DNA from: Pseudarthrobacter oxydans
GTDB lineage: Bacteria > Actinomycetota > Actinomycetes > Actinomycetales > Micrococcaceae
Direction of reading: 5' to 3'
Assembly (NCBI RefSeq): GCF_034258515.1
Contig: NZ_CP139438.1
Coordinates: 2,356,001-2,420,000, forward strand
DNA: 64,000 bases
This document shows positions 8,583-18,553 of the stretch, piece by piece; position 1 is the first letter of the stretch, and every line of letters begins with the position of its first letter. The notes under the pieces were generated by a model. It saw only the letters and a program-made list of their open reading frames with translations. It searched no databases and was not told the DNA's origin. The translations under genes and the position numbers were made by a program.

Positions 8583-9575
8583 TCAGCCGATGGGTGCCGG
8601 GCCGAGCTCATCAAGCAATTTCTGCATGGCCACGTAGGCCCTGTTGCGGTAGGCGATGAGCTCGGGGGTGCGCTCGGCCGGGACATTGAGGAAGCCGGCG
8701 CCGGTCTTCGTGCCGAGCTTCCCGGCCTCCACCAGGTCGCTGAGGATCCTGGGCGTGGCAAACCTCTCAGGGAAGTCGGTCTGCAGGGACTTGTAGCAGA
8801 AGTTGTAGACATCCAGCCCGGCCATGTCCGCGATGGCGAAGGGCCCAAAGAACGGCAGCCGGAAACCAAAGGTGGTGCGGACCAGTGTGTCGACGTCGTC
8901 CGCCGTCGCAATCCCCTGCTCCACCAGCTGGGCAGCTTCGTGGAACAGCGCATACTGCAGGCGGTTGAGCACGAAGCCTGTGACGTCCTTGACCACTGCT
9001 GTCTGCTTGCCGGCGGCGTGGACCAGGTCGCGGGCTGTCCCCACTGTTGATGCGGACGTGCCGGCGTGGGGAATGATTTCCACACCGGGGATGAACGGCG
9101 ACGGGTTGGAGAAGTGGACGCCCAGGAAGCGCTCCGGGTTGATGACCGGCCCGGACAGTTCGGCGATGGAAATGGTGGAGGTGTTGGAGCCGATGATGGC
9201 ATCCGGCCGCGCCGCTGCGCTGATGCGGGCCAGCGTCTGATGCTTGATGGCGGTGACCTCGGGGACGGCTTCTTCGATGAAGTCAGCGTCCGCCACCGCT
9301 TCCTCGATGTCCTTGGCGGCCCAGAGGTTCTGCTTCAGGATCTCTGTGGAACCGGCGGGGAAAAGGCCGTCGGCCACGAACTGGTCCGATTCGGCCAGAA
9401 GGCGGTCGTAGTTGCCCCGGGCCACTTCGGCGGACACGTCCGCCAGTGCCACGCGCGCTCCGCCGAGCGCCAGGACCTGGGCGATGCCGCCGCCCATGTA
9501 GCCGGAGCCGACGACGGCGACCTTCCGCGCGCTGTTGGCGTCCGTTGGAGTCGGGGTGCTTGCTGTTTCGGTCAT
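8583..9575 (-). CDS. 3-hydroxyacyl-CoA dehydrogenase-family hydroxyacid dehydrogenase
   Basis: A 330-residue NAD-dependent dehydrogenase with the N-terminal Rossmann motif VVGSGYMGGG (residues 21-30) and a C-terminal all-helical dimerisation domain (about 200-330). The catalytic region is present: GSNTSTISI at 129-137 and His154 in GVHFSNP, with Glu in the preceding acidic segment. Monodomain members of this family include L-gulonate 3-dehydrogenase, which oxidises a sugar acid at C3. In a sugar cluster without any fatty-acid genes, oxidation of a 3-hydroxy sugar acid to a 3-keto acid is a better guess than beta-oxidation. It follows the RpiB-like gene by 2 nt and precedes the SDR gene by 28 nt. 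Confidence 0.85.
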   Translation of the reverse strand: MTETASTPTPTDANSARKVAVVGSGYMGGGIAQVLALGGARVALADVSAEVARGNYDRLLAESDQFVADGLFPAGSTEILKQNLWAAKDIEEAVADADFIEEAVPEVTAIKHQTLARISAAARPDAIIGSNTSTISIAELSGPVINPERFLGVHFSNPSPFIPGVEIIPHAGTSASTVGTARDLVHAAGKQTAVVKDVTGFVLNRLQYALFHEAAQLVEQGIATADDVDTLVRTTFGFRLPFFGPFAIADMAGLDVYNFCYKSLQTDFPERFATPRILSDLVEAGKLGTKTGAGFLNVPAERTPELIAYRNRAYVAMQKLLDELGPAPIG

Positions 9576-9577
9576 GG

Positions 9578-10096
9578 TCAGACTGCCTTCGTGTAGTCGG
9601 GCTCATAGGAGCAGATGGCGTCCACCTTGGCGGCGGAGGCTGAAGTCTCATCGAAGCGGTAGTCGAGCCATTCGCCCACCAGCTTCTTGGCCAGTTCGAG
9701 GCCGATGACGCGCTGGCCCATGGTGAGGACCTGGGCGTTGTTGCTCAGGACCGAACGTTCCACGGAGTAGCCGTCGTGGGCCGTAACCGCACGGACGCCC
9801 GGGACCTTATTGGCCGCGATGGCCACCCCCAGGCCGGTACCGCAGATCAGCAGGGCGCGGTCTGCCTCACCGTCTGCCACCTTGCGGGCGGCGTCCACGG
9901 CCACGTGCGGGTACGCGGTCGAGTCGTTCGCCCCTACGCCGATGTCGACGACGGACGCCACGCGGCTGTCTGCCTCGAGCAGCGCCCTCAGGGCATTCTT
10001 GTACTCGACCCCGGCTTCATCGTTGCCAATGACGATGCGCCACCCTGCTGCCGCGCCCTGTCCGGGATTCTGTCCTGTGTTCTGTCCTGCGCTCAT
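9578..10096 (-). CDS. RpiB/LacAB-family sugar-phosphate isomerase, probable D-erythrulose-4-phosphate isomerase
   Basis: A 172-residue isomerase of the RpiB family. Cys85 in LICGTGLG, the proton-transfer cysteine of this family, is present, as are His107 in [11 protein letters not shown] and the Asn pair in SNNAQVL. The usual N-terminal DHAG motif reads NDEAG here, a departure from housekeeping ribose-5-phosphate isomerase B. Together with the kinase and TPI-like gene this fits the DerI/EryI role, D-erythrulose 4-phosphate to D-erythrose 4-phosphate. Its ATG overlaps the kinase stop by 4 nt (ATGA), implying coupled translation. Confidence 0.86.
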   Translation of the reverse strand: MSAGQNTGQNPGQGAAAGWRIVIGNDEAGVEYKNALRALLEADSRVASVVDIGVGANDSTAYPHVAVDAARKVADGEADRALLICGTGLGVAIAANKVPGVRAVTAHDGYSVERSVLSNNAQVLTMGQRVIGLELAKKLVGEWLDYRFDETSASAAKVDAICSYEPDYTKAV

Positions 10097-11871
10097 TCTT
10101 GTGCTCCATTTCCGGCCGCGGAAGCGGCCAGCCGGGAATCAGTCAGTGGGTTGTCGGCTGTGCCGGATTCGGCATAGCGTGCTATGCGGGAGGCGATGAG
10201 GCCGAAGGATACGGCTCCGGGGTCGGGATGCCCCAGGCTCTTCTCCGCCAGGGGCCGGGCACGGCCCTTGAGCGGTCGGAGGGAAGCCGTGGCATCGGCC
10301 GCCTCCCGGGCAGCAGCGGCCGCCGCCGCCAGTGCCCCCTTGACCTGCGTGCCGCCGTCGAACGCTGCCCGGAAAGCCTCCTGGTAGGGAAGCAGCGCGT
10401 CCACCATGGTTTTGTCGCCAGGTTCAGCCCCGCCCAGTCCGGTGATGGCATCCACGAACGCGGTCACGGCAGCGGCCGCGTCGCCGCCGCGGTACGAGTC
10501 CTTGTTGCCGAGCGCGAGCCCGGCCGCAATCACGGCTGATCCCCACAACGCACCGGAGGTGCCGCCGGCACGTTCACTCCAGGCCTCCCCGGCCGACGTC
10601 AGCACGCGCTCCACGGAAACTCCGGCAGCCGCTGCTTCAGCCGCGGCCGCCGCTGCCGCGTCCACGCCGCGGCGCATGCCGATGCCGTGGTCGCCGTCGC
10701 CCGCGATGGCGTCCAGGTTCCCCAGTTCCTCTTCATGCTCGACGACGACGCCCTGCACCTGGGCGAGCACGGCGGCGGCCAGCCGGCCCAGCTCGGCTGC
10801 TGCCGCCGTCGTGTTCTCCGCTTCACCGGCCACGGCGTCTTCCGGTCCGGCCAGCTCACGGCGGGCCCGCGGAGCCAGGTTGCCCTTGCGGAAGGCGGGG
10901 GTGTCGGCAGGTGCGGCCCAGTACCGCTCCAGCTCGTCGTCCAGCCAGAGCAGGGTGAGGGAGAGTCCGGACATGTCCAGGCTGGTGACCAGCTCGCCGC
11001 ACTCGGGCTCCACCACCGTCAGGCCGGCGGCGGTGAGGAGCTTTTCGATCTTCCCGAAAAGCAGGAACAGCTCGTCGTACTTGACCGTGCCCAGGCCGTT
11101 GACGATGGCCACCACACGGTTCCCGGCGTCGTCGGGCTTGTCCGCCAGGAGCCTGGAGACCAGCAGTTCGGCGAGTTCGGAGGCGGTGGGCATGGGGTGT
11201 TCGGAGATGCCCGGCTCGCCGTGGATGCCGAGGCCCAGCGACATCTGCCCGGCGGGCACGTGGAACAGCGGCGCGTCCGCTCCCGGCAGCGTGCAGCCGT
11301 CAAAGGCCACGCCCAGGGAACGGGTGCGGTAGTTGGTCCGGATGGCCAGGCGTTCGACGGCGCCGAGGTCCAGTCCTGCTTCGGCCGCGGCGCCGGCAAT
11401 TTTGAAGACCGTCAGGTCCCCGGCAATGCCGCGGCGCTTCTCGATCTGGTCCAGCGGAGCGCTGGCGATGTCGTCCGTGACCAGGACGGTGCGGGTTTCG
11501 ATGCCTTCGGCGTTGAGCCGCAGCTGGGCCTGGCCGAAGTGGAGCACGTCGCCGGCGTAGTTGCCGTAACTCAGCAGCACGCCCCCGCCCGCGTTGGCGG
11601 CCTTGGCCACCCGGTAGACCTGGCCGGCTGCCGGGGAAGCGAACATGTTGCCGCAGGCGGAGCCCGTGGCGAGGCCCGGTCCCACGAGGCCTGCGAAGGC
11701 CGGGTAGTGGCCGGATCCGCCGCCCACCACCAGGGCCACTTGGCCGGCGGGCACCTCGGTGGAGCGGACCACGCCGCCGTCCACCCGGGCGACGTACCCG
11801 CGGTTGGCTGCCACAAAGCCGTCCAGTGCCTCATCCGCGAAATCAGCGGGGTTGTCGAAGATCTGGGTCAT
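10093..11871 (-). CDS. Fused DhaK-DhaL dihydroxyacetone kinase-family protein, probable erythrulose kinase
   Basis: An ATP-dependent ketose kinase of 592 residues with DhaK (about 1-330) and DhaL (about 355-592) in one chain. In Dha[11 protein letters not shown] at 50-59 and NYAGD at 104-108 supply the catalytic base and acid, and His217 in GIHGEPG is the residue that binds the keto substrate covalently. In DhaL, GDGDHG at 391-396 binds the Mg-ADP pair and GGTSGALWG is the second loop. Members with this neighbourhood phosphorylate L- or D-erythrulose (LerK/DerK). The start at 11871 has GAGGAAACC upstream; a longer open frame without a site was rejected. It is separated from the upstream gene by 97 nt that hold a hairpin. 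Confidence 0.88.
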   Translation of the reverse strand: MTQIFDNPADFADEALDGFVAANRGYVARVDGGVVRSTEVPAGQVALVVGGGSGHYPAFAGLVGPGLATGSACGNMFASPAAGQVYRVAKAANAGGGVLLSYGNYAGDVLHFGQAQLRLNAEGIETRTVLVTDDIASAPLDQIEKRRGIAGDLTVFKIAGAAAEAGLDLGAVERLAIRTNYRTRSLGVAFDGCTLPGADAPLFHVPAGQMSLGLGIHGEPGISEHPMPTASELAELLVSRLLADKPDDAGNRVVAIVNGLGTVKYDELFLLFGKIEKLLTAAGLTVVEPECGELVTSLDMSGLSLTLLWLDDELERYWAAPADTPAFRKGNLAPRARRELAGPEDAVAGEAENTTAAAAELGRLAAAVLAQVQGVVVEHEEELGNLDAIAGDGDHGIGMRRGVDAAAAAAAEAAAAGVSVERVLTSAGEAWSERAGGTSGALWGSAVIAAGLALGNKDSYRGGDAAAAVTAFVDAITGLGGAEPGDKTMVDALLPYQEAFRAAFDGGTQVKGALAAAAAAAREAADATASLRPLKGRARPLAEKSLGHPDPGAVSFGLIASRIARYAESGTADNPLTDSRLAASAAGNGAQE

Positions 11872-11920
11872 GGTTTCCTCATTGAATCCGAGTTGGAGAA
11901 GTAAAGCCGGGAGTCTGAAT

Positions 11921-11957
11921 TGGTGCGGCCGCCACCGAATGCATGCCGGCCGCACCA
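11921..11957 (-). other. Intercistronic hairpin between the TIM-barrel and kinase genes
   Basis: Eleven-base arms TGGTGCGGCCG and CGGCCGCACCA pair perfectly around a 15-nt loop. The hairpin occupies most of the 97-nt gap between the TIM-barrel stop and the kinase start. No T-run follows on the minus strand, so it is not a clear terminator; it could stabilise the 3' end of the first cistron or reduce read-through. Confidence 0.55.
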
Positions 11958-11968
11958 GGCGCCATGGA

Positions 11969-12970
11969 TCAGACGCTGCTGAGTTCCGGGGCGGGCAGCT
12001 GCCTCCCCTGCGCCACCCGGCTCTGCCCGAGTGCGTAGCCGTCGGTCTTGGGGAGGACGTGGCGGCGGAGGTAGTCCTGGTTGCTGGCGGTGACGCTCAG
12101 TCCGTCGCCGCCGTAGTGCTCGGTGCAAAGGATGCCCTGGAAGCCCACGGACAAGGCGACTTTGAAGGCCTCGCGGTAGTTGATGAGGCCGCTCTCCATG
12201 GGTGCCGGCATGGCGACATACATGTCGCGGGCCGTGTCCTCGTCCCGGATGTAGTTCTTCATGTGCCAGTAGTTGGAGTACGGCAGGGTCTTGGCCACCA
12301 TCTCGCGCCAGTCCTCGATGGGCCGGTGCAGCCGGATGAGGTTGCCGAGGTCCGGGTTGAGGCCGACGTTGGCGAGGCCGATGTCCTGGACCATCTTCAC
12401 GGAGGAGTCGGCGGTGCCCAGGTACGTGTCCTCGTACATTTCCAGGGACAGCAGGACGCCCACCTCGGCCGCGTGCCGGCCCAGTTCACGGAGGCGCGTC
12501 ACGGCGTTGTTCCACGCTTCCCTGTTGCCTTCGGGGTCCTTGTAGCCTTCCACCGTCCAGAACCACAGCTGCTTCTGCTGCTCCGCCGTGATGGCCTGGT
12601 GGAGTCCAAAGGAGACAACCTCGCAGCCCAGCGCTGCTGCGGCGTCAATGGTGCGGTGGCTGTAGGCCAGGTTTTCTTCCCACCTGCCTTCTTCGATGAC
12701 GCTGCGGCGGATAGCCGAGATGACCGGTACGCCGATCCCAACAGCGTCCGCGGCCTCCTTGAACTCGGCCAGGCGCCCCTGGCTCAGATCGCCCGGCCGG
12801 ACCCAGCTGTCCGTGAGGTCGGCATTGGCGAAGCCGGCCTCCTTCACCTCGGACAGGACGCCGGCCCAGACGGAGGCTTCCGCGTCGTTCACGTGGACAC
12901 CCCGGGCGTCTGTTGCCGGAAACTGCAGCAGTGCTGCAGTGATGGGCCAGTTGTCGGCTGTGTACGCCAT
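11969..12970 (-). CDS. Sugar-phosphate isomerase/epimerase-type TIM-barrel enzyme (xylose isomerase-like)
   Basis: A 333-residue protein of the xylose-isomerase-like TIM-barrel superfamily. Four metal ligands expected for this fold can be placed: Glu177 (LSLEMYED), Asp207 (GLNPDLGN), His236 (NYWHMKN) and Glu284 (LCTEHYGGDG). The superfamily includes isomerases, epimerases, dehydratases and the 3-oxo-isoapionate decarboxylase that yields L-erythrulose in apiose catabolism. A role as decarboxylase or isomerase making a tetrulose would connect it to the kinase downstream, but this is a guess from context. It is the first gene after the operator; ribosome-binding site GGGAG is 7 nt from the ATG. 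Confidence 0.82.
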   Translation of the reverse strand: MAYTADNWPITAALLQFPATDARGVHVNDAEASVWAGVLSEVKEAGFANADLTDSWVRPGDLSQGRLAEFKEAADAVGIGVPVISAIRRSVIEEGRWEENLAYSHRTIDAAAALGCEVVSFGLHQAITAEQQKQLWFWTVEGYKDPEGNREAWNNAVTRLRELGRHAAEVGVLLSLEMYEDTYLGTADSSVKMVQDIGLANVGLNPDLGNLIRLHRPIEDWREMVAKTLPYSNYWHMKNYIRDEDTARDMYVAMPAPMESGLINYREAFKVALSVGFQGILCTEHYGGDGLSVTASNQDYLRRHVLPKTDGYALGQSRVAQGRQLPAPELSSV

Positions 12971-12997
12971 GGTGTAGCTCCCTTGCTAGATCCTCTT

Positions 12998-13007
12998 TCC
13001 TATAGGA
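12998..13007. promoter_or_regulatory. Candidate operator TCCTATAGGA before the catabolic operon
   Basis: A perfect 10-bp palindrome 28 nt upstream of the TIM-barrel start codon. An exact -35 hexamer TTGACA lies on the minus strand at 13032-13027, so the palindrome falls in or just after the expected -10 region, where a bound repressor would block transcription. The 9-mer TCCTATAGG recurs at 13870-13878 in front of the GntR gene. No other copy was noticed in the window. Confidence 0.55.
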
Positions 13008-13054
13008 TTTATTATTAACGGGGTGTTGTCAAGGTCACACAAAGGCGGGGGCAA

Positions 13055-13120
13055 CCCAACTAAGTAGCGCCAAGTGTCGTTTTGGCGGTTCAAAACGACA
13101 CTTGGCGCTACCTAGTTGGG
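13055..13120. repeat. Long dispersed palindrome, copy 1
   Basis: Two 30-bp arms (13055-13084 and 13091-13120) match at 29 of 30 positions and surround a 6-nt loop. The core of each arm is TAGCGCCAAGTGTCGTTTTG. It lies 13 nt after the 3' end of the GntR gene, so it could end that transcript. The same element recurs at 53921-53984. It is much longer than a normal terminator and has a T-run inside the stem only. Confidence 0.85.
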
Positions 13121-13133
13121 CGGGAGGGCTGGT

Positions 13134-13862
13134 TCAGCCTGGCGGGGCGTCAGCCATGGCACGCGCACGGACCTGCCGGATGTGCTCGGCCATCGCGGCC
13201 TCCGCCGTGCCGGGGTTGCCCGATGCAAGGGCCTTCAGGACAGCCTGGTGTTCGGCGATTGCACTGTCGGCGTCGGTAATTCCCACTCCCCCGAAGAGCC
13301 TGAACCGCTGGATCTGGCCGCCGAGGGACGCATAGGCGGCTTCCATGAACTGGTTGCCGGTGTGCCGGGCGATGAGCTGGTGAAAACGCTCGTCCGCTTC
13401 CAGGTAGTCCTTGAACTCGGCGAAGGACGGGCCCCTTGGAGCGGCCTTCAGGTCCTCCACCGCGGTTTCCAGTTCGGCCAGGCCCTTCTGGCCGATCCGT
13501 TCACAGGCCAGCTTGGCGTTCACGGGTTCGATAGCCAGCCGCGCCTCCATGAGCTCGGCGAAGTCCTCCCTTGTGAAGACCGGAGCCACCCGGTACCCCT
13601 TGAGGGCCACCCTCCGGACCATGCCCGTGTGCTCCAGCCTCGCCAGCGCCTCGCGGACAGGCGTGGGCGAAACGTCGAGGTCCCGGGCGGTGCCGTCAAT
13701 GCTGACCACGGCTCCCGGCGCCAGGCGGCCGTCCATAAGGGACGCCAGGAGTTCCGCGTAGACGTGGTCGGCGAGCACCTGGCGGTTGACAGCGCGGCCG
13801 GGCCGGCGGGCCGTCGCCATGTCCTCCGGCCGGGGCCCGTTGTCCTGGGGGGCTTTCTGCAT
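13134..13862 (-). CDS. GntR-type transcriptional regulator, FadR/FCD subfamily
   Basis: A 242-residue regulator. Residues about 25-95 form the winged helix-turn-helix with the GntR signature LDVSPTPVREALARLE; residues about 105-235 form the helical FCD ligand-binding domain, with acidic and His residues expected to hold a metal (ARLAIEPV, ADERFHQLIARH, EHQAVL). FCD domains often bind small organic acids, which agrees with an acid-sugar inducer. The gene is the first on this strand before the catabolic genes and is separated from them by the long palindrome. A copy of the TCCTATAGG motif sits 8 nt upstream of its ATG, which suggests autoregulation. No ribosome-binding site is visible, so the transcript may be leaderless. 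Confidence 0.9.
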   Translation of the reverse strand: MQKAPQDNGPRPEDMATARRPGRAVNRQVLADHVYAELLASLMDGRLAPGAVVSIDGTARDLDVSPTPVREALARLEHTGMVRRVALKGYRVAPVFTREDFAELMEARLAIEPVNAKLACERIGQKGLAELETAVEDLKAAPRGPSFAEFKDYLEADERFHQLIARHTGNQFMEAAYASLGGQIQRFRLFGGVGITDADSAIAEHQAVLKALASGNPGTAEAAMAEHIRQVRARAMADAPPG

Positions 13863-13869
13863 GTTCAGA

Positions 13870-13879
13870 TCCTATAGGG
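13870..13879. promoter_or_regulatory. Candidate operator TCCTATAGGG before the GntR gene
   Basis: A 9-bp match to the palindrome at 12998-13007, placed 8 nt upstream of the regulator's ATG. On the minus strand TATAGG could double as the -10 box of a leaderless transcript, so binding here would repress the regulator's own promoter. Confidence 0.5.
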
Positions 13880-13938
13880 TTCCAACGATCCGGGACCTGC
13901 CACCCGGCCGCGGCCCCGCGGGCAGGCTAGGCACCGAA

Positions 13939-13970
13939 AAGCCCCGTCCAGGCTTGCCGGGACGGGGCTT
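13939..13970 (-). terminator. Rho-independent terminator after nusB
   Basis: Arms AAGCCCCGTCC (13939-13949) and GGACGGGGCTT (13960-13970) form an 11-bp GC-rich hairpin, followed on the minus strand by TTTTCGG. It begins 11 nt after the nusB stop and closes the aro-efp-nusB transcript. Confidence 0.85.
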
Positions 13971-13980
13971 GTCAGTTTGG

Positions 13981-14391
13981 CTATGCGAGCAGGGAAGGCT
14001 TCAGCTGCTGAAGCCGGCCCAGGAGACCGTTGATGAATTGGGGCGACTCGTCAGTGGAAAGCGTCTTGGCCAACGCCACCGCTTCGCTCACCGCCACGCC
14101 GTCCGGAATATCGTCGTTGTACAGGAGTTCCCAAGTGCCGATGCGCAAAATGATGCGGTCCACCGACGGCATCCGCTCAAGGCTCCAGCCCTGGGAGTAC
14201 GTCTCCAGGAACTCGTCGATGGCGGTTTGCTGGGACAGCACGCCCTCAACGATTTCGATGGTGTACGGGTTGATTACCTGGTCGGTCTTTTCCCGCCGGG
14301 AGCGGATCACGTCAAAGGCCGAAACCGAGCGCTGCTCAGCTTCGAAAAGAACGTCCAGTGCCCTGTTACGGGCTTTACCGCGTGCGCTCAC
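13981..14391 (-). CDS. nusB: Transcription antitermination factor NusB
   Basis: A small all-helical RNA-binding protein of 136 residues that binds boxA RNA with S10 (NusE) and supports rRNA antitermination. Conserved features are the N-terminal ARNRALDVLFEAEQRS, the central RMPSVDRIILRIGTWELLY and the C-terminal SPQFINGLLGRL. The GTG start overlaps the efp stop by one base (TAGTG). In actinobacteria efp-nusB after the aro genes is a standard order. Confidence 0.96.
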   Translation of the reverse strand: MSARGKARNRALDVLFEAEQRSVSAFDVIRSRREKTDQVINPYTIEIVEGVLSQQTAIDEFLETYSQGWSLERMPSVDRIILRIGTWELLYNDDIPDGVAVSEAVALAKTLSTDESPQFINGLLGRLQQLKPSLLA

Positions 14392-14954
14392 TACTCAGTG
14401 ACCCGGCCCAGGTAGCTGCCGTCGCGGGTGTCTACCTTGACCTTGGTGTTGTTTTCAATGAACAGCGGAACCTGGATCTCGTACCCGGTTTCCAGGGTTG
14501 CGGGCTTGGTGCCTGCGGAGGAGCGGTCGCCCTGCAGGCCCGGCTCGGTGTAGGTGATTTCCAGCACGACGCTGGGCGGGAGTTCGATGTACAGCGGGGT
14601 GCCCTCGTGAATGGCGATGTTGACCATCTGGTTCTCGAGCATGAAGTTGGTGGCATCGCCTACCGTTGCGCCGGAGACAGTGATCTGGTCGAAGTCCGAG
14701 GTGTCCATGAACACGAAGTCGGCGCCGTCCTGGTACAGGTACTGGTAGTCACGGCGGTCAACCGTTGCGGTCTCGATCTTGAGCCCGGCGTTGAACGTCT
14801 TGTCCACGACCTTGCCGGACATCACGTTGCGCATCTTGGTGCGCACGAACGCACCGCCCTTGCCTGGCTTGACGTGCTGGAATTCGATGATGTTCCAGAG
14901 CTGGCCCTCGAGCTTCAGGACCGTTCCGTTCTTGATGTCGTTAGTGGTTGCCAC
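14391..14954 (-). CDS. efp: Elongation factor P
   Basis: A 187-residue translation factor that relieves ribosome stalling at polyproline stretches. It has the three beta-barrel domains in order. The modified-loop residue is Lys32 in VKPGKGG. No modification enzymes (EpmA/EpmB, EarP, YmfI) are encoded nearby, and the loop form PGKGGAF is that of actinobacterial EF-P. I chose the GTG at 14954 because GAGGAAACA precedes it and the product has exactly the family length; the open frame extends further upstream without support. Confidence 0.96.
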   Translation of the reverse strand: MATTNDIKNGTVLKLEGQLWNIIEFQHVKPGKGGAFVRTKMRNVMSGKVVDKTFNAGLKIETATVDRRDYQYLYQDGADFVFMDTSDFDQITVSGATVGDATNFMLENQMVNIAIHEGTPLYIELPPSVVLEITYTEPGLQGDRSSAGTKPATLETGYEIQVPLFIENNTKVKVDTRDGSYLGRVTE

Positions 14955-15154
14955 TGTTTCCTCTGGTCTCTGTCTGGTCGCGTTGTCAGACGTTGTATGC
15001 CGGGCAGGCAACCCAAACGGACTGCCGGCGCGTGTTTGTCAAAAATCGGGTGGTTAAAAATTCAAGAACCATTCTACCGGGTTAATCCGGTGCGCTTCCC
15101 GGCTGCGGCTTCAGGCGGCTGCCGGAGGGCAGCTGCACCGATCCGCTGCCGGTA

Positions 15155-15672
15155 TCAGCAGGCCAGGTCCAGGACATCCCGGGCACGCTGCAACGCCACG
15201 GTGGACGAGTAGATCTGGGCCGCATCGGCGGACTGCGCCACGCGCAGGTCGAGTGCGCGCGCGAACGATTCAACAGCTGCTGACATCTGGCCGGCACTGT
15301 ACTGGGTCTTTCCCAGGAACTGCCACACGAGGGCCTCCCGCGGCGTCCCCTGCACTTCGGCCAGGAGCTGGCGGAACAGCTCCACGGCACGGTCAAGGCG
15401 GTTTGAAACCCGCAGCACCTCAGCCTCGAAGGTCCGCAGCCGGAAGGATTCGGGGTCCTTGAACCGGGCTTCGGCCAGCAGTTCGGCGGCTTCGGAGGCG
15501 TGCCCCTCCACCAGGAGAACGAAAATATGGTCTGCCGGATCGCTGGATACCGCCAGCGCCTCCCGGCAGGCGTCCTCGTTCACAATCTCCGGCAGCAGCG
15601 ATTCCGGGTTGATCCGGATACCCGGAAAACCGGCCTCGGGCCAGTCTGCTGTTCCTTGCATGTCCCCCTGCA

Positions 15673-15673
<1 letters not shown>
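15155..15673 (-). CDS. Small tetratricopeptide-like protein following aroB
   Basis: A 172-residue protein made of about three TPR-type helix pairs (AAELLAEARFKDPESFRLRT; DRAVELFRQLLAEV; WQFLGKTQYSAGQMSAAVESFARAL). It has no signal peptide or catalytic motif, so a protein-protein contact role is likely. The start overlaps the aroB stop by one base (TGATG); an internal ATG at 15661 is an alternative. A 200-nt gap separates it from the efp start and holds no other gene that I can see. Its link to the shikimate genes may be positional only. Confidence 0.75.
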
Positions 15674-17327
<1,654 letters not shown>

Positions 17328-18527
17328 TTACTGGCCGATCGAGTCCAGGGACGCCGGAATGTTGTCCAGGTAACCCTTGATGTTGCGTGCGGTCTCCGCG
17401 ACGGAGTCGCCGCCGAACTTTTCGGTGACGGCCTCGGCGAGGACCAGCGCCACCATTGCCTCTGCCACCACACCGGCGGCCGGAACCGCACAGACGTCCG
17501 AACGCTGGTGGTGCGCCTTTGCAGGCTCCCCGGTGCTGACGTCGATGGTCTTGAGGGCGCGCGGCACCGTGGCGATGGGCTTCATGGCGGCCCGGACGCG
17601 CAGGACGTCTCCGATGCTCATGCCGCCCTCGATGCCGCCGGCACGGTTGCTGGTGCGGACAATGCGGCCGTCAGCATCCCGGACGATTTCGTCATGGGCG
17701 GCGGAGCCGCGGCGCGCGGCCGTCAGGAAGCCGTCGCCGACCTCCACGCCCTTGATGGCCTGGATGCCCATCAGTGCGGCGGCAAGGCGGGAATCCAGGC
17801 GCCGGTCCCAGTGCACGTAGCTGCCCAGTCCTGGCGGGAGTCCGTAGGCGAGGACTTCCACCACGCCGCCCAGGGTTTCGCCTTCCTTGTGGGCGGCGTC
17901 CACCTCGGCGACCATCGCATCGGAGGTTTCGCGGTCGAAGCAGCGGAGCGGGTCGGCGTCCAGCGCAATGACATCCGCGGGCACCGGAAGGGGACGTCCT
18001 TCCGGGACTGCGACAGTGGCAATGCTGACTGTGTGGCTGACCAGCTCGATGCCGAGGTGCTTGAGGAATTGTGCCGCAACGGTGCCCATGGCAACGCGGG
18101 TGGCGGTCTCGCGCGCGCTTGCCCGCTCCAGGACAGGACGTGCCTCAGCGAAGCCGTACTTCTGCATCCCGGTGAAATCGGCGTGGCCGGGCCGGGGGCG
18201 GGTCAGCGGCGCGTTGCGTGCCTGGTCCGCGAGCAGGTCCGGATCCACAGGATCCGCCGACATGATCTGTTCCCACTTGGGCCACTCTGTATTGCCCACC
18301 TGGATGGCCACCGGGCCGCCCTGGGTGAGGCCGTGGCGGACGCCGCCGAGGATGGTGACGACGTCCTGCTCGAACTTCATGCGCGCGCCACGGCCATAGC
18401 CCAGCCGGCGGCGTGCCAAGGAGTCTGCGATGTGCCCGCTGGTGATTTCCACACCGGCGGGGACGCCTTCAATAATTCCCATCAGAGCCGGACCATGGGA
18501 TTCACCGGCAGTCAACCAACGCAACAT
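17328..18527 (-). CDS. aroC: Chorismate synthase
   Basis: A 399-residue FMN-dependent enzyme that turns EPSP into chorismate. Signature segments include [12 protein letters not shown] at the N-terminus, the conserved [12 protein letters not shown] near residue 40, [14 protein letters not shown] near 115 and [12 protein letters not shown] near 305. I chose ATG 18527 ([12 protein letters not shown]), the usual N-terminus of actinobacterial AroC; an ATG at 18536 would add three residues. The gap to aroE is 26 nt. Confidence 0.96.
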   Translation of the reverse strand: MLRWLTAGESHGPALMGIIEGVPAGVEITSGHIADSLARRRLGYGRGARMKFEQDVVTILGGVRHGLTQGGPVAIQVGNTEWPKWEQIMSADPVDPDLLADQARNAPLTRPRPGHADFTGMQKYGFAEARPVLERASARETATRVAMGTVAAQFLKHLGIELVSHTVSIATVAVPEGRPLPVPADVIALDADPLRCFDRETSDAMVAEVDAAHKEGETLGGVVEVLAYGLPPGLGSYVHWDRRLDSRLAAALMGIQAIKGVEVGDGFLTAARRGSAAHDEIVRDADGRIVRTSNRAGGIEGGMSIGDVLRVRAAMKPIATVPRALKTIDVSTGEPAKAHHQRSDVCAVPAAGVVAEAMVALVLAEAVTEKFGGDSVAETARNIKGYLDNIPASLDSIGQ

Positions 18528-18553
18528 ATCTTCCATCCTGCCACGGCGGGCGG

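Noticed and set aside
8555..9202. Upstream extension of the SDR open frame
   Set aside because: It is the hydroxyacid dehydrogenase gene in another frame. The SDR start at 8554 has a good ribosome-binding site and begins at the family N-terminus.
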